From an uncultured Ruminobacter sp. (GTDB taxonomy: Bacteria; Pseudomonadota; Gammaproteobacteria; Enterobacterales; Succinivibrionaceae): a stretch of 33,523 nt of DNA. Under the pieces are notes generated by a model, which did no database searches, was not told where the DNA came from, and worked only from the letters and a program-made list of their open reading frames with translations. Where the stretch lies: contig CACWVT010000017.1 of NCBI GenBank assembly GCA_902764345.1, positions 1 to 33,523 of the forward strand, given 5' to 3'. Shown here piece after piece: positions 26,611 to 33,523 of the stretch (position 1 is the first letter of the stretch; every line of letters starts with the position of its first letter). The translations under genes and the position numbers were made by a program.

Positions 26611-26676
26611 TTTAGTATGAATTTTTATTGACATCTGATTGCAATTGGATTTTAATTAAAGCAAATTCATACTAAA
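26611..26676 (+). promoter_or_regulatory. DUF1847 operon promoter bracketed by a 14-bp inverted repeat
   Basis: TTGACA (26628-26633), 17 bp, TTTAAT (26651-26656): perfect -35, 5 of 6 at -10, ideal spacing. Perfect arms TTTAGTATGAATTT (26611-26624) and AAATTCATACTAAA (26663-26676) lie just upstream of the -35 and across the expected start site. The arm centres are 52 bp apart, about five helical turns. This strongly suggests a regulator that binds two sites on one DNA face. GGGAG follows before the ATG at 26702. Confidence 0.75.
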
Positions 26677-26701
26677 TAACTATACTTGGGAGCTGTAATT
26701 C

Positions 26702-27361
26702 ATGACGGAAAAAAATCTTACCTGTGCAAACTGCACTACTGCCGCATGCAGATTCAAGAACGAATCAAAATATCCGAAATTCTGTCTCACTGCCTGTGCG
26801 GACAACGACCTGGTCAACGAAACAATAGAAATCTACAAAAACGATGAGGTTCTCGGAAACATAGCCAGGGTATCTGCTGAAATTGAAGGTGAATTCTATG
26901 GTCGTCTGACACGTGTCGAAGAAACAATCGAGTTCATTACCAGAATGAATTATAAGAAAGTCGGTATCGCCACCTGCGTCGGTCTGCTTAATGAATCAAG
27001 AATTCTTTCCAGAATTCTTACGGCCAAAGGAATAGACAACTATGTTGTCGGCTGTAAGACTGGGGCAGTGGACAAGACGGAAATTGGAGTTCCGAACGAA
27101 CTGAAGCTTAACCGAGGCTGCGGACATGAGTCCCTGTGCAATCCTATTCTTCAGGCGAAGATTCTGGAACGCGAACATACCGATTTCAACATCGTAATGG
27201 GTCTCTGTATCGGTCACGATACCCTGTTCATTAAACATTCAACAGTTCCGACCACGGTTCTGGTAGTAAAGGACAGAGTGCTTGGACATAACCCGGTACA
27301 GGCTCTTTACACCGCAAATACCATATACTCAAGATTTAAAAAAGAACTTAACATCTCTTAA
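26702..27361 (+). CDS. DUF1847 family Cys-rich protein
   Basis: This encodes 219 residues without a signal peptide, so cytoplasmic. Ten cysteines: 8, 11, 16, 28 and 32 form an N-terminal metal-site-like cluster (CxxCxxxxC, then CxxxC), followed by 92, 118, 140, 146 and 169. Further motifs are GIATCVGLLNESR, VGCKTG, RGCGHESLCNPI, MGLCIGHD and KDRVLGHNP. This matches the DUF1847 family, found mostly in anaerobes and of unknown function; iron-sulfur or other metal binding is likely. It has a strong regulated promoter, and the ABC importer genes follow after 65 bases on the same strand with no terminator between, so they are probably one operon. Confidence 0.85.
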   Translation: MTEKNLTCANCTTAACRFKNESKYPKFCLTACADNDLVNETIEIYKNDEVLGNIARVSAEIEGEFYGRLTRVEETIEFITRMNYKKVGIATCVGLLNESRILSRILTAKGIDNYVVGCKTGAVDKTEIGVPNELKLNRGCGHESLCNPILQAKILEREHTDFNIVMGLCIGHDTLFIKHSTVPTTVLVVKDRVLGHNPVQALYTANTIYSRFKKELNIS

Positions 27362-27426
27362 CGCAACATAAACTCCGTTCACCTTTCTAAATCAGGAGCT
27401 GACCGGAAAAATGGGGATGAAAAGAC

Positions 27427-28368
27427 ATGAAAATAATTAAAACCCAATGGCCGCTTATATCTGCAGCTTTTACGGCCGCCGTGGCCCTGCTTGTTCCCGA
27501 CTCATCCGAATACTCGGCACCGGGCACATCTTACTTTTTATTATTTACGGCACTGATGGCGATAACTTATGAACTGTTTCTGTTATTCGGAAAAGGCCAG
27601 GTGCGTACAAAAACCGCCTACAGATCAGCATTCTGGGGTACCGTAATTCTTGCAATGAACATCTTTAACGTCATCACGACAAAATATGTTCTGCTGCCCC
27701 CTCTCTACTTTCCGTCACCGGAAAAAATATTCAGTGTCCTTATCAGCGACTCGCTTTTTCTGGGAAACTGCCTTCTGTACACTCTGAGAATTCAGCTTCT
27801 CGGCTGGCTTTTCGGATGCGTTTTCGGCATACTTACCGGTATTGCACTCGGATTCAGCAGCGGATTCAAATACTGGGTTCAGCCTTTGGTAAGAATTCTC
27901 GGTCCGATACCGCCAACTGCATGGATTCCCATCGTACTTGTCGTATTCCCGTCAATCATAATGGCCAGCAGTTTCCTTATTGCGCTTGCAGTATGGTTCC
28001 CTACAACCGTGCTTACGGCAAACGGTATAGCAAACATCAAAAACTCATACTTTGAAGTCGGAGCCACTCTCGGAGCATCAAAAGCCTGCTCAATACTTAA
28101 AATCGGTATTCCGGCTGCCATGCCGTTCATGTTCATCGGCATCTTCAACGGAACATGTTCATCATTCATAACGCTGGTGACAGCTGAAATGCTTGGCGCA
28201 AAATACGGCATAGGCTGGTACATCAACTGGCAGAAGGAAATGATGTCTTATGCGAACGTATACGCAGGCCTGATAGTAATGTCGCTGGTATGTTATCTGG
28301 TAATCACCGCTCTCTTTAAAATCAGGGATCGCATTCTGGTATGGCAGGCAGGAGTCATCAAATGGTAG
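27427..28368 (+). CDS. ABC importer permease, SsuC/TauC type
   Basis: This is a 313-residue inner-membrane permease. Two N-terminal hydrophobic segments (about 10-28 and 33-55) precede the BPD_transp_1 domain with about six helices. The EAA-type coupling loop is visible as EVGATLGASKACSILKIGIPAAMP (about 206-229). The AWIPIVLVVFP segment resembles SsuC/TauC/NrtB proteins, which import sulfonates, taurine, nitrate or pyrimidines. GGGGA precedes the start. The ATPase gene overlaps its 3' end by seven bases. Substrate cannot be read from the sequence. Confidence 0.9.
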   Translation: MKIIKTQWPLISAAFTAAVALLVPDSSEYSAPGTSYFLLFTALMAITYELFLLFGKGQVRTKTAYRSAFWGTVILAMNIFNVITTKYVLLPPLYFPSPEKIFSVLISDSLFLGNCLLYTLRIQLLGWLFGCVFGILTGIALGFSSGFKYWVQPLVRILGPIPPTAWIPIVLVVFPSIIMASSFLIALAVWFPTTVLTANGIANIKNSYFEVGATLGASKACSILKIGIPAAMPFMFIGIFNGTCSSFITLVTAEMLGAKYGIGWYINWQKEMMSYANVYAGLIVMSLVCYLVITALFKIRDRILVWQAGVIKW

Positions 28369-29141
28369 GTGCAATAAAAATAGACAATGTTACAAAAACA
28401 TTCATAAACAAGCAGAAGGAAACAATAACGGCTCTCAAGGACATAAACCTCGACATACCGGCAAATTCATTTATTTCCCTCATCGGGCCGTCAGGTTGCG
28501 GTAAATCCACGCTGCTCAGACAGATTGCCGGACTTATTGCTCCCACCTCCGGAAGCATAAAGCTTGACGGAGTAACCATTTCATCTCCTGGGCCGGAAAG
28601 AGGCTTTATGTTCCAGGAACATAACCTTTTTCCCTGGCTGACGATATATGACAACATTGCCTTCGGATTAAGGGCAAGAGGAATATTCAAAGAGCAGAAA
28701 AGCAGAATCGATGAATATATGGAACTTGTCGGACTCAGGGGTTTTGAAAAGTACTACCCCCATCAGCTGTCAGGCGGCATGTGCCAGAGAGCGTCACTTG
28801 CCAGGGCTCTGGTCGGTCACCCTTCCGTGCTGCTTCTTGACGAACCGCTCGGGGCACTGGATGCTTTTACCAGAATGAATATTCAGGACGAAATATTAAG
28901 AATCAGGGAAGAAAAAAACATGACCATGATTATGGTTACCCACGATGTTGACGAGGCAATCTATCTGTCCGACAAAATCGTGGTAATGACCCCAAGACCT
29001 GGAATGATTACCTCGGTCGTGGACGTGGAACTCCCAAGGCCACGTGACCGCAGTGATGCGGATTTTCTTAAATATCACGGGGAAATACTGAAGCAGCTTA
29101 AATTCGGCGGCTTCAAAAAAGAACCTGAATACAGCATATAG
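28362..29141 (+). CDS. ABC importer ATPase, SsuB/TauB type
   Basis: This 259-residue ATPase has Walker A GPSGCGKST (42-50), Q-loop MFQEHNLFPWLT, signature LSGGMCQRASLARAL (136-150), Walker B VLLLDEPLGALD (156-167) and switch THDVDEAIYLSD. This is the nitrate/sulfonate/taurine branch. The start at 28362 is chosen because AGGAG lies 7 bases upstream; an ATG at 28341 is possible but lacks it. It overlaps the permease stop. Its own TAG stop is part of the AGGAG of the next gene, so the operon is tightly coupled. Confidence 0.93.
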   Translation: MVGAIKIDNVTKTFINKQKETITALKDINLDIPANSFISLIGPSGCGKSTLLRQIAGLIAPTSGSIKLDGVTISSPGPERGFMFQEHNLFPWLTIYDNIAFGLRARGIFKEQKSRIDEYMELVGLRGFEKYYPHQLSGGMCQRASLARALVGHPSVLLLDEPLGALDAFTRMNIQDEILRIREEKNMTMIMVTHDVDEAIYLSDKIVVMTPRPGMITSVVDVELPRPRDRSDADFLKYHGEILKQLKFGGFKKEPEYSI

Positions 29142-29154
29142 GAGTATGTTTAGC

Positions 29155-30216
29155 ATGAAAATAAACTTTATTAACCGTTTTAAATGGATCCGAACGGCAG
29201 TCTGTCTGCTAAGTGGTCTTTTTCTGGCATGTGCCTGCGGCAGCGATGAGCAGGATGACGGAAAATTCCGTCTGAGAATAGCCTACTCTCCGTCACTCTG
29301 TCAGGCTCCTCTTCATCTTGCGGTAGAACTCGGTTTTCTGGAGGAAGAAGGAATCATAGCCGAAAACGTCCAGGTTGATGCAGCTCACGTACAGGAAGCC
29401 ATCGGAGCAAATCAGGTCGATGTGGGATTCGGCCTTATCGGTAAGTTCCTCCAGCCTCTGCAGAACGGTCTGCCGATTAAGTTCACCGCAGGCATTCATA
29501 CCGGCTGTATTAAGATTTTTGCCCTGCCTGGTTCCGGAATCAGCAAAATAGCGGATCTCAAGGGAAAGCGAATCGGTGTTCCGGGGCTTGCCGGCGCAGA
29601 AGCTCTCATTGCCAAAAGAGCCCTGTTTATGAACGGAATAAAAACGGATCCCCGTGACGGTGAGGTTGAATTTGTTGTTTTCTCCAGAAACGAGCTGGGA
29701 CAAGCCCTGCAGAACGGCGTTGTTGATGCCGTTTCCCTGGGAGATCCCGTTGCCGCACAGATGATTGAATCATACAATGCAACAACTATTGTCGACACGG
29801 CTAAAAGTCCGGAATTTGCCCGTGAATACTGCTGTGCGGCCTTTGTTTCAAAGTTGCTTGCCGAAAAGCATCCTGAAATTGCAGCAGCATTTACCAGAGC
29901 GATACTGAAGGCTTCAGCATGGGTGGCTGAGCATCCTGAAGAAGCTGCAAAATTACAGCTCGAATACAAGTACGTTGCCGGCAACCAAAAACTGAATTCC
30001 GATATTCTTAAGAGCTACAACTACAAACCTTCAGTAAAGGGAGGGTATGATGCCATAGTCCTCAGTTCCGGCCAGCTTGCCGAACTGGGTGTTCTGGACA
30101 AATCTACCAATCCGGAAGAATTTGCAAAGAACAGCTATATATTCTTTGATGACGTAAAGGACACCTATTCAGCCGAGGAATCACTGCCTCCTAAGTTTAA
30201 AAAAGCTGACAAATAA
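29155..30216 (+). CDS. ABC importer substrate-binding lipoprotein, SsuA/NMT1-like
   Basis: This 353-residue exported binding protein has a signal sequence ending in ...LFLACAC, with one of two adjacent cysteines as lipidation site, then an acidic linker. The domain follows the NMT1/SsuA pattern: LRIAYSPSLCQAPLHLAVELGFLEEEGI, VGFGLIGKFLQPLQNGLPIKFTAGIH, DLKGKRIGVPGLAGAEALIAKRAL, and GVVDAVSLGDPVAAQM. A Cys-rich spot REYCCAAFVSK (about residue 225) is unusual. The ATG at 29155 is preferred since AGGAG is only one base from the ATG at 29146. Ligand unknown; a small organic anion or cofactor precursor fits the fold. Confidence 0.9.
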   Translation: MKINFINRFKWIRTAVCLLSGLFLACACGSDEQDDGKFRLRIAYSPSLCQAPLHLAVELGFLEEEGIIAENVQVDAAHVQEAIGANQVDVGFGLIGKFLQPLQNGLPIKFTAGIHTGCIKIFALPGSGISKIADLKGKRIGVPGLAGAEALIAKRALFMNGIKTDPRDGEVEFVVFSRNELGQALQNGVVDAVSLGDPVAAQMIESYNATTIVDTAKSPEFAREYCCAAFVSKLLAEKHPEIAAAFTRAILKASAWVAEHPEEAAKLQLEYKYVAGNQKLNSDILKSYNYKPSVKGGYDAIVLSSGQLAELGVLDKSTNPEEFAKNSYIFFDDVKDTYSAEESLPPKFKKADK

Positions 30217-30247
30217 GCGTCTTTAACCGAAATTTAAAAAAATATGT

Positions 30248-30285
30248 AAAAAGGAAAAGCCAACTCAAAAGCTTTTCCTTTTTTT
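30248..30285. terminator. Bidirectional intrinsic terminator
   Basis: A 13-bp perfect stem AAAAAGGAAAAGC/GCTTTTCCTTTTT with a 10-base loop and extended T-run. It ends the ABC importer operon and, in reverse, the holB transcript. Confidence 0.9.
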
Positions 30286-30338
30286 ATGTTCCGTAAATCT
30301 GAAAATTCAGAAAATTCCCGTTCTGACGGCAGAAAAGG

Positions 30339-31316
30339 CTAATATCCTCTTAAAAGCTCAAGCCAGTTCAGTAACTGAAGTCCCGTTATCAGACTGTTCT
30401 TTATTCCCGTCGGACCTACCCCGGCTCCCTTAAGCATGATTACCTTTCTGGCCGCCTCGCTCAGGGAATCAGGATGAATGGCCGCAAGGCTGTCGAGAGC
30501 CTCACGATCCTTAAGCACCTTAAGGTTTTCCGGTGAAATACCGTTCTGATACGCCATAACGTCACTTATCAGAGAATACATGAGTCCGTAAAGCATGACG
30601 GGATCTTCTTTGTATAGAGATTCCAGTTCCGTTGCCAGCTTTCTTATCTCCCCCTGACCGCGCATTACGGAAACAAAAAGTTCAAGACAGGAACGGAGAT
30701 GTTCATCATATCCGTTCTCTACCCAGTCAAGCACCTTAAGCGGAGACATGCCGCTCACATAGAGTTCCGGGATAAAATCCCTGTCAGAAGAAGTACGGCT
30801 CCTCAGAAAATCACTAAACTCAGAAATAGCGGGAAGAGTTACCTGAATACGCATCGAACGACTGATGATTGTCGGCAGAATGGATCTGATATTGTCAGTA
30901 GTCAGAATTATCAGAGTATTTGGAGCCGGTTCCTCAAGAGTCTTCAGAAGGGCATTTGAGGCCTGTACGGTCATCAGATTTGCCTGATTTATCAGCATCA
31001 CCCTGCCGTGTCCGTTTGTGGGAGTTCCGACAAGAGTATTAATTCCGGTTCTCATCGCATCAACACCGATACTCTGGGCTTTACCTCTGTCAATAACAGT
31101 CAGATCCGGATGACCTGAATTTCTGATCATTGAACAGCTGTGACAGTTACAGTCCTCACCGGCTCCTCTCAGACAAAGAAAACTTCTGGCAAATTCGGCT
31201 GCCAGAGCCGCAGAACCGATGCCCTCGGGAGCACACAGTAAAATGGCATGCGGCAGACGGTTCATCTCCCGCATCCTGTTATATTCATTCAAAGGTTTCA
31301 TTAACCAGCTGTACAT
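30339..31316 (-). CDS. holB: DNA polymerase III delta' subunit
   Basis: HolB is the delta' stator of the clamp loader. The 325 residues start MYSWLMKPLNEYNRM, aligning with the Y-P-W-L start of E. coli HolB. They have a degenerate P-loop APEGIGSAALA, zinc-ligand cysteines 48, 56, 58 and 61 near HPDLTVID, the sensor/Walker B-like area VMLINQANLM, and ASNALLKTLEEPAPNTLIILTT followed by LPTIISRSMRI, the SRC-type motif with Ser-Arg-Ser in place of Ser-Arg-Cys. It overlaps the end of tmk by 16 bases, the usual arrangement mltG-tmk-holB. Confidence 0.95.
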   Translation of the reverse strand: MYSWLMKPLNEYNRMREMNRLPHAILLCAPEGIGSAALAAEFARSFLCLRGAGEDCNCHSCSMIRNSGHPDLTVIDRGKAQSIGVDAMRTGINTLVGTPTNGHGRVMLINQANLMTVQASNALLKTLEEPAPNTLIILTTDNIRSILPTIISRSMRIQVTLPAISEFSDFLRSRTSSDRDFIPELYVSGMSPLKVLDWVENGYDEHLRSCLELFVSVMRGQGEIRKLATELESLYKEDPVMLYGLMYSLISDVMAYQNGISPENLKVLKDREALDSLAAIHPDSLSEAARKVIMLKGAGVGPTGIKNSLITGLQLLNWLELLRGY

Positions 31317-31942
31317 ATGCCGGAGCTCTCCAGAATATCTGTTATTGACTGTTTAACATGCTCAAGATCCTGCCCTGCATCAACAACCTTTATCCTGTCA
31401 GGATGCCTTGCCGCCTCATTCAGGAAACAGTTTCGGATGCGCCTGAAAAACTCAATGTTTTCAACTTCAAAGCGGTCAAGATCACCGCGATTTCTGGCCC
31501 TTCGCATGCCGGCTTCAGGCTCAATATCCATGACGATTGTCAGATCCGGTTTTAAATTGCCTATGGCGATATCCCTCACGGCATCAATCTTATCCATCGG
31601 CAATCCCCGTCCTGCTCCCTGATAAGCAACAGTTGACAAATCATGTCTGTCACCGATGACAAATTTACCCTGAGCGACAGCCGGTATTATAACCCGGTGT
31701 ACGAGCTGTGCTCTTGCAGCATACATAAGCAACAGTTCCGCCTCCGAAGTGAGCTGTTCACGCGGATTCTTTTCTTTAAGAATGGTTCTTATTTTTTCGG
31801 CAATTTCTGTTCCGCCTGGTTCACGGGTTTCAAGAATATCTTCAGGCGCCACACCCTTTGAAATCAGATAATCCCTGATTACTGCCACAGCCGTTGATTT
31901 TCCGGCGCCTTCCCCGCCTTCCAAAACAATAAATGCTCCCAC
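31301..31942 (-). CDS. tmk: Thymidylate kinase
   Basis: Tmk phosphorylates dTMP to dTDP. The 213 residues have P-loop EGGEGAGKST, REPGGTEIAE, GDRHDLSTVAYQGAGRG with the DRH motif, and a C-terminal lid region RARNRGDLDRFE. The preferred start is GTG at 31942 (protein MGAFIVLEGG...), because GGAG lies 8 bases upstream and homologues begin there; another GTG at 31951 would add three residues. It lies 54 bases after mltG and overlaps holB. Confidence 0.95.
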   Translation of the reverse strand: MGAFIVLEGGEGAGKSTAVAVIRDYLISKGVAPEDILETREPGGTEIAEKIRTILKEKNPREQLTSEAELLLMYAARAQLVHRVIIPAVAQGKFVIGDRHDLSTVAYQGAGRGLPMDKIDAVRDIAIGNLKPDLTIVMDIEPEAGMRRARNRGDLDRFEVENIEFFRRIRNCFLNEAARHPDRIKVVDAGQDLEHVKQSITDILESSGICTAG

Positions 31943-31996
31943 AGTGAACACTCCATTATATAAAAACTACAAACAACAATTACACACAAGCCGTAA

Positions 31997-33064
31997 TTAC
32001 TTATCCGCATCAGTCCCCGCAGCATGCTGTTCTTTATATTCCTTTACGGACTGACGGTATATCTGCACAGCCTGGTTGTGCATTTTTTCATTCACGCTGA
32101 ATATATGTCCCTGTTTTGGATCCGGCCCTTTGGCGACAAAGAACAGATATTCAGTATCCTCCGGATGAAGGGCTGCCATTATGGAAGCCTTGCCGGGCAT
32201 TGCTATAGGTGTAGGTGGAAGACCTGATATCAGATACGTGTTGTAATCATTGTCGTCCTTGAGATAACTAAGCAGAATCCGTCCTTTATAACGATCCCTG
32301 ACACCATATATTACGGTAGGATCAGTCTGCAGTCTCATACCCTTTTTAAGTCTGTTGACGAACACCGAAGCTATGCGTGCCCTTTCCTCTGGTACGGATG
32401 TTTCCTTCTCAACGATTGATGCCATGATCAATGCTTCATACTCATTCCTGTACGGTAAATCCTTCTTTCTTCCCGCATACTCCCTGTGCAGAAAATCAAT
32501 CATGTCACCATAGGCTCTTTTAATGAGTTTTTCGTCAGTCTCACCCTTAACGAATGAATATGTTTCAGGCATCAGCAGTCCTTCAGCGCTTCTGTAAGAA
32601 ACTTTAAGCAGTTCCTTTAAATCACTTTCAGAGAAATCATCCTTAAGAACATGCTTCAGATTTTTATTGTTTTTGATGGAAGCAAGAGCCGTACCTACGG
32701 TGTTTCCCTCAACGAGGGTAATACTGAAAGTCATTTCCCTTCCGTCAACAATCATGCTCAGCGCATCTTCCGGTCCGGTCCCCTTCGGAATAAGATAATA
32801 CCCCTTCTTTACGGCAGCCAGCCGACTGTGCTTCTTTACCCAGTATTTAATGAGATACCTGTTTATTTTCGGCATATACAGTCTGTTTATGAGACCGGCC
32901 GCAGTGGATCCTGATTCAACGACAAGTTCTGTGTCAGACTCCGTCCGCAGTGCGTCAATTGTCTCCATTTCATAGTCCAACCACGAACGCCCCAATACGA
33001 AACCGAGTCCCGACAGTATTCCGATACAGATAAGAATCAGCAGGAATTTATGTAAGATTTTCAT
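31997..33064 (-). CDS. mltG: Endolytic murein transglycosylase
   Basis: MltG (YceG) cleaves nascent glycan strands in the periplasm and sets their length. The 355 residues have one N-terminal membrane helix (about 7-25), a LysM-like part (about 45-110), and the YceG domain with LLMPETYSF, catalytic Glu219 in MASIVEKETSVPEERARIASVFVNRL, LQTDPTVIYG, YNTYLISGLPPTPIAMPG and ALHPEDTEYLFFVA. GAGAAG precedes the ATG. It heads mltG-tmk-holB; pabC, often upstream, is absent. Confidence 0.95.
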   Translation of the reverse strand: MKILHKFLLILICIGILSGLGFVLGRSWLDYEMETIDALRTESDTELVVESGSTAAGLINRLYMPKINRYLIKYWVKKHSRLAAVKKGYYLIPKGTGPEDALSMIVDGREMTFSITLVEGNTVGTALASIKNNKNLKHVLKDDFSESDLKELLKVSYRSAEGLLMPETYSFVKGETDEKLIKRAYGDMIDFLHREYAGRKKDLPYRNEYEALIMASIVEKETSVPEERARIASVFVNRLKKGMRLQTDPTVIYGVRDRYKGRILLSYLKDDNDYNTYLISGLPPTPIAMPGKASIMAALHPEDTEYLFFVAKGPDPKQGHIFSVNEKMHNQAVQIYRQSVKEYKEQHAAGTDADK

Positions 33065-33424
33065 TATTTACTTCTCAATTTTTAGCCTAACTGTGTACTG
33101 TTGCCCATCAGAACCTTACTGAGAAGACGCCGCGAAATAAACAACGGATAACATCGGTAGCTTTCTGAGTGCCGAAGATACGGAAATAATGAAATCCGTT
33201 AATAAGAAATCTCTATATCCTCGTGTACATCAGTATTCAGACCGGAACAGCCGGTTATTCCGTTATTTTATTAATGCAATATGATGACCGGTCATGTTCA
33301 GAAAAACATGACTTTTTTCGGGAACTCCGAAGTAATCAATCTCAATAAGGCCAGACAGTAGCTGCCGTATGTTCAGCCTGCCTGGTCGCAGGCGCAGGCA
33401 TACGGTTATGTACTTTTTTATTTT
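33065..33424. other. Structured intergenic region before the right repeat
   Basis: No gene is supported; a 71-residue frame on the minus strand starts inside the repeat and has no family look. Visible structures: ACCGG-aacag-CCGGT (33241-33255); a terminator-like TCATGTT/AACATGA hairpin with TTTTTT (33292-33318); and a two-tier hairpin at 33365-33405 with outer stem CCGTATG/CATACGG and inner stem GCCTGC/GCAGGC, followed by T-rich sequence. The mltG promoter must also lie here. Confidence 0.45.
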
Positions 33425-33523
33425 TATATTACTCGAGATTCCCACTTGTTTTAAAGTGAAAATAACAACATAACCCATATCCTAGGCGGTTTGGGTGTTT
33501 TTTAAAAACATGTATTGATTTTT
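33425..33523. repeat. Right copy of 99-bp perfect inverted terminal repeat
   Basis: Exact reverse complement of bases 1-99. Both copies face the contig with the same end, so if they are edges of a mobile element the two insertions are in opposite orientation 33 kb apart. The flanking bases differ at once inside the window. Confidence 0.95.

Noticed and set aside
33263-33478. 71-codon minus-strand frame starting inside the right repeat
   Set aside because: No ribosome site, no family resemblance, and it runs through strong hairpins.
1-33523. The whole window as a transposon with terminal inverted repeats
   Set aside because: The content is ordinary chromosomal housekeeping genes with no transposase or integrase, so the repeats are more likely separate copies of a smaller element or an assembly boundary.

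Overview
The window looks like a chromosomal contig from a gammaproteobacterium, probably an anaerobic or gut/rumen-type member near the Aeromonadales/Succinivibrionaceae. This is inferred from remembered family resemblance, not from a search. Supporting signs are enterobacterial-style housekeeping proteins (Mpl, Ppa, ProS, DusA, BioABFC, LptFG, MltG-Tmk-HolB), accessory factors for a sodium-pumping NADH:quinone reductase (NqrM, ApbE), a CheV protein, and an anaerobe-type DUF1847 protein. There is no phage, CRISPR or plasmid machinery. Most operons are bounded by clear intrinsic terminators.

Layout: the two ends (1-99 and 33425-33523) are perfect 99-bp inverted copies of one sequence, and the left copy truncates a lipoprotein gene. 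Positions 400-1088 are mostly non-coding with one orphan coding remnant. Next come a tiny Cys/His-rich secreted protein, mpl (murein peptide recycling), a small periplasmic protein, ppa, apbE and nqrM (flavin and iron maturation of NQR), and proS. At 8.2-13.4 kb is a biotin locus with bioA divergent from bioB-bioF-bioC plus an unknown secreted protein; a BirA-like operator lies between the two arms. At 13.5-17.2 kb is an mcp-cheV-cheR chemotaxis module, followed by tRNA-Arg(CCT) and a DUF4136 lipoprotein. At 18.7-24.0 kb are dusA, a Sel1-repeat protein, an SNase-fold protein with altered active site, tRNA-Leu(CAA), and lptG/lptF (LPS export).

At 24.2-30.2 kb two uncharacterised transport loci diverge from one control region. 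Leftward runs DUF4418 protein - FtsX/MacB-like permease - ATPase. Rightward runs a ten-cysteine DUF1847 protein followed by an SsuABC/TauABC-type importer (permease, ATPase, lipoprotein binding protein). The rightward promoter (TTGACA-N17-TTTAAT) is bracketed by a perfect 14-bp inverted repeat. This region is the best candidate for undescribed biology here. The window ends with holB, tmk and mltG, read leftwards as mltG-tmk-holB, followed by a structured non-coding stretch up to the right repeat.

No searches were run. Functions come from recognising motifs and remembered homologues; substrates of both ABC systems are unknown.
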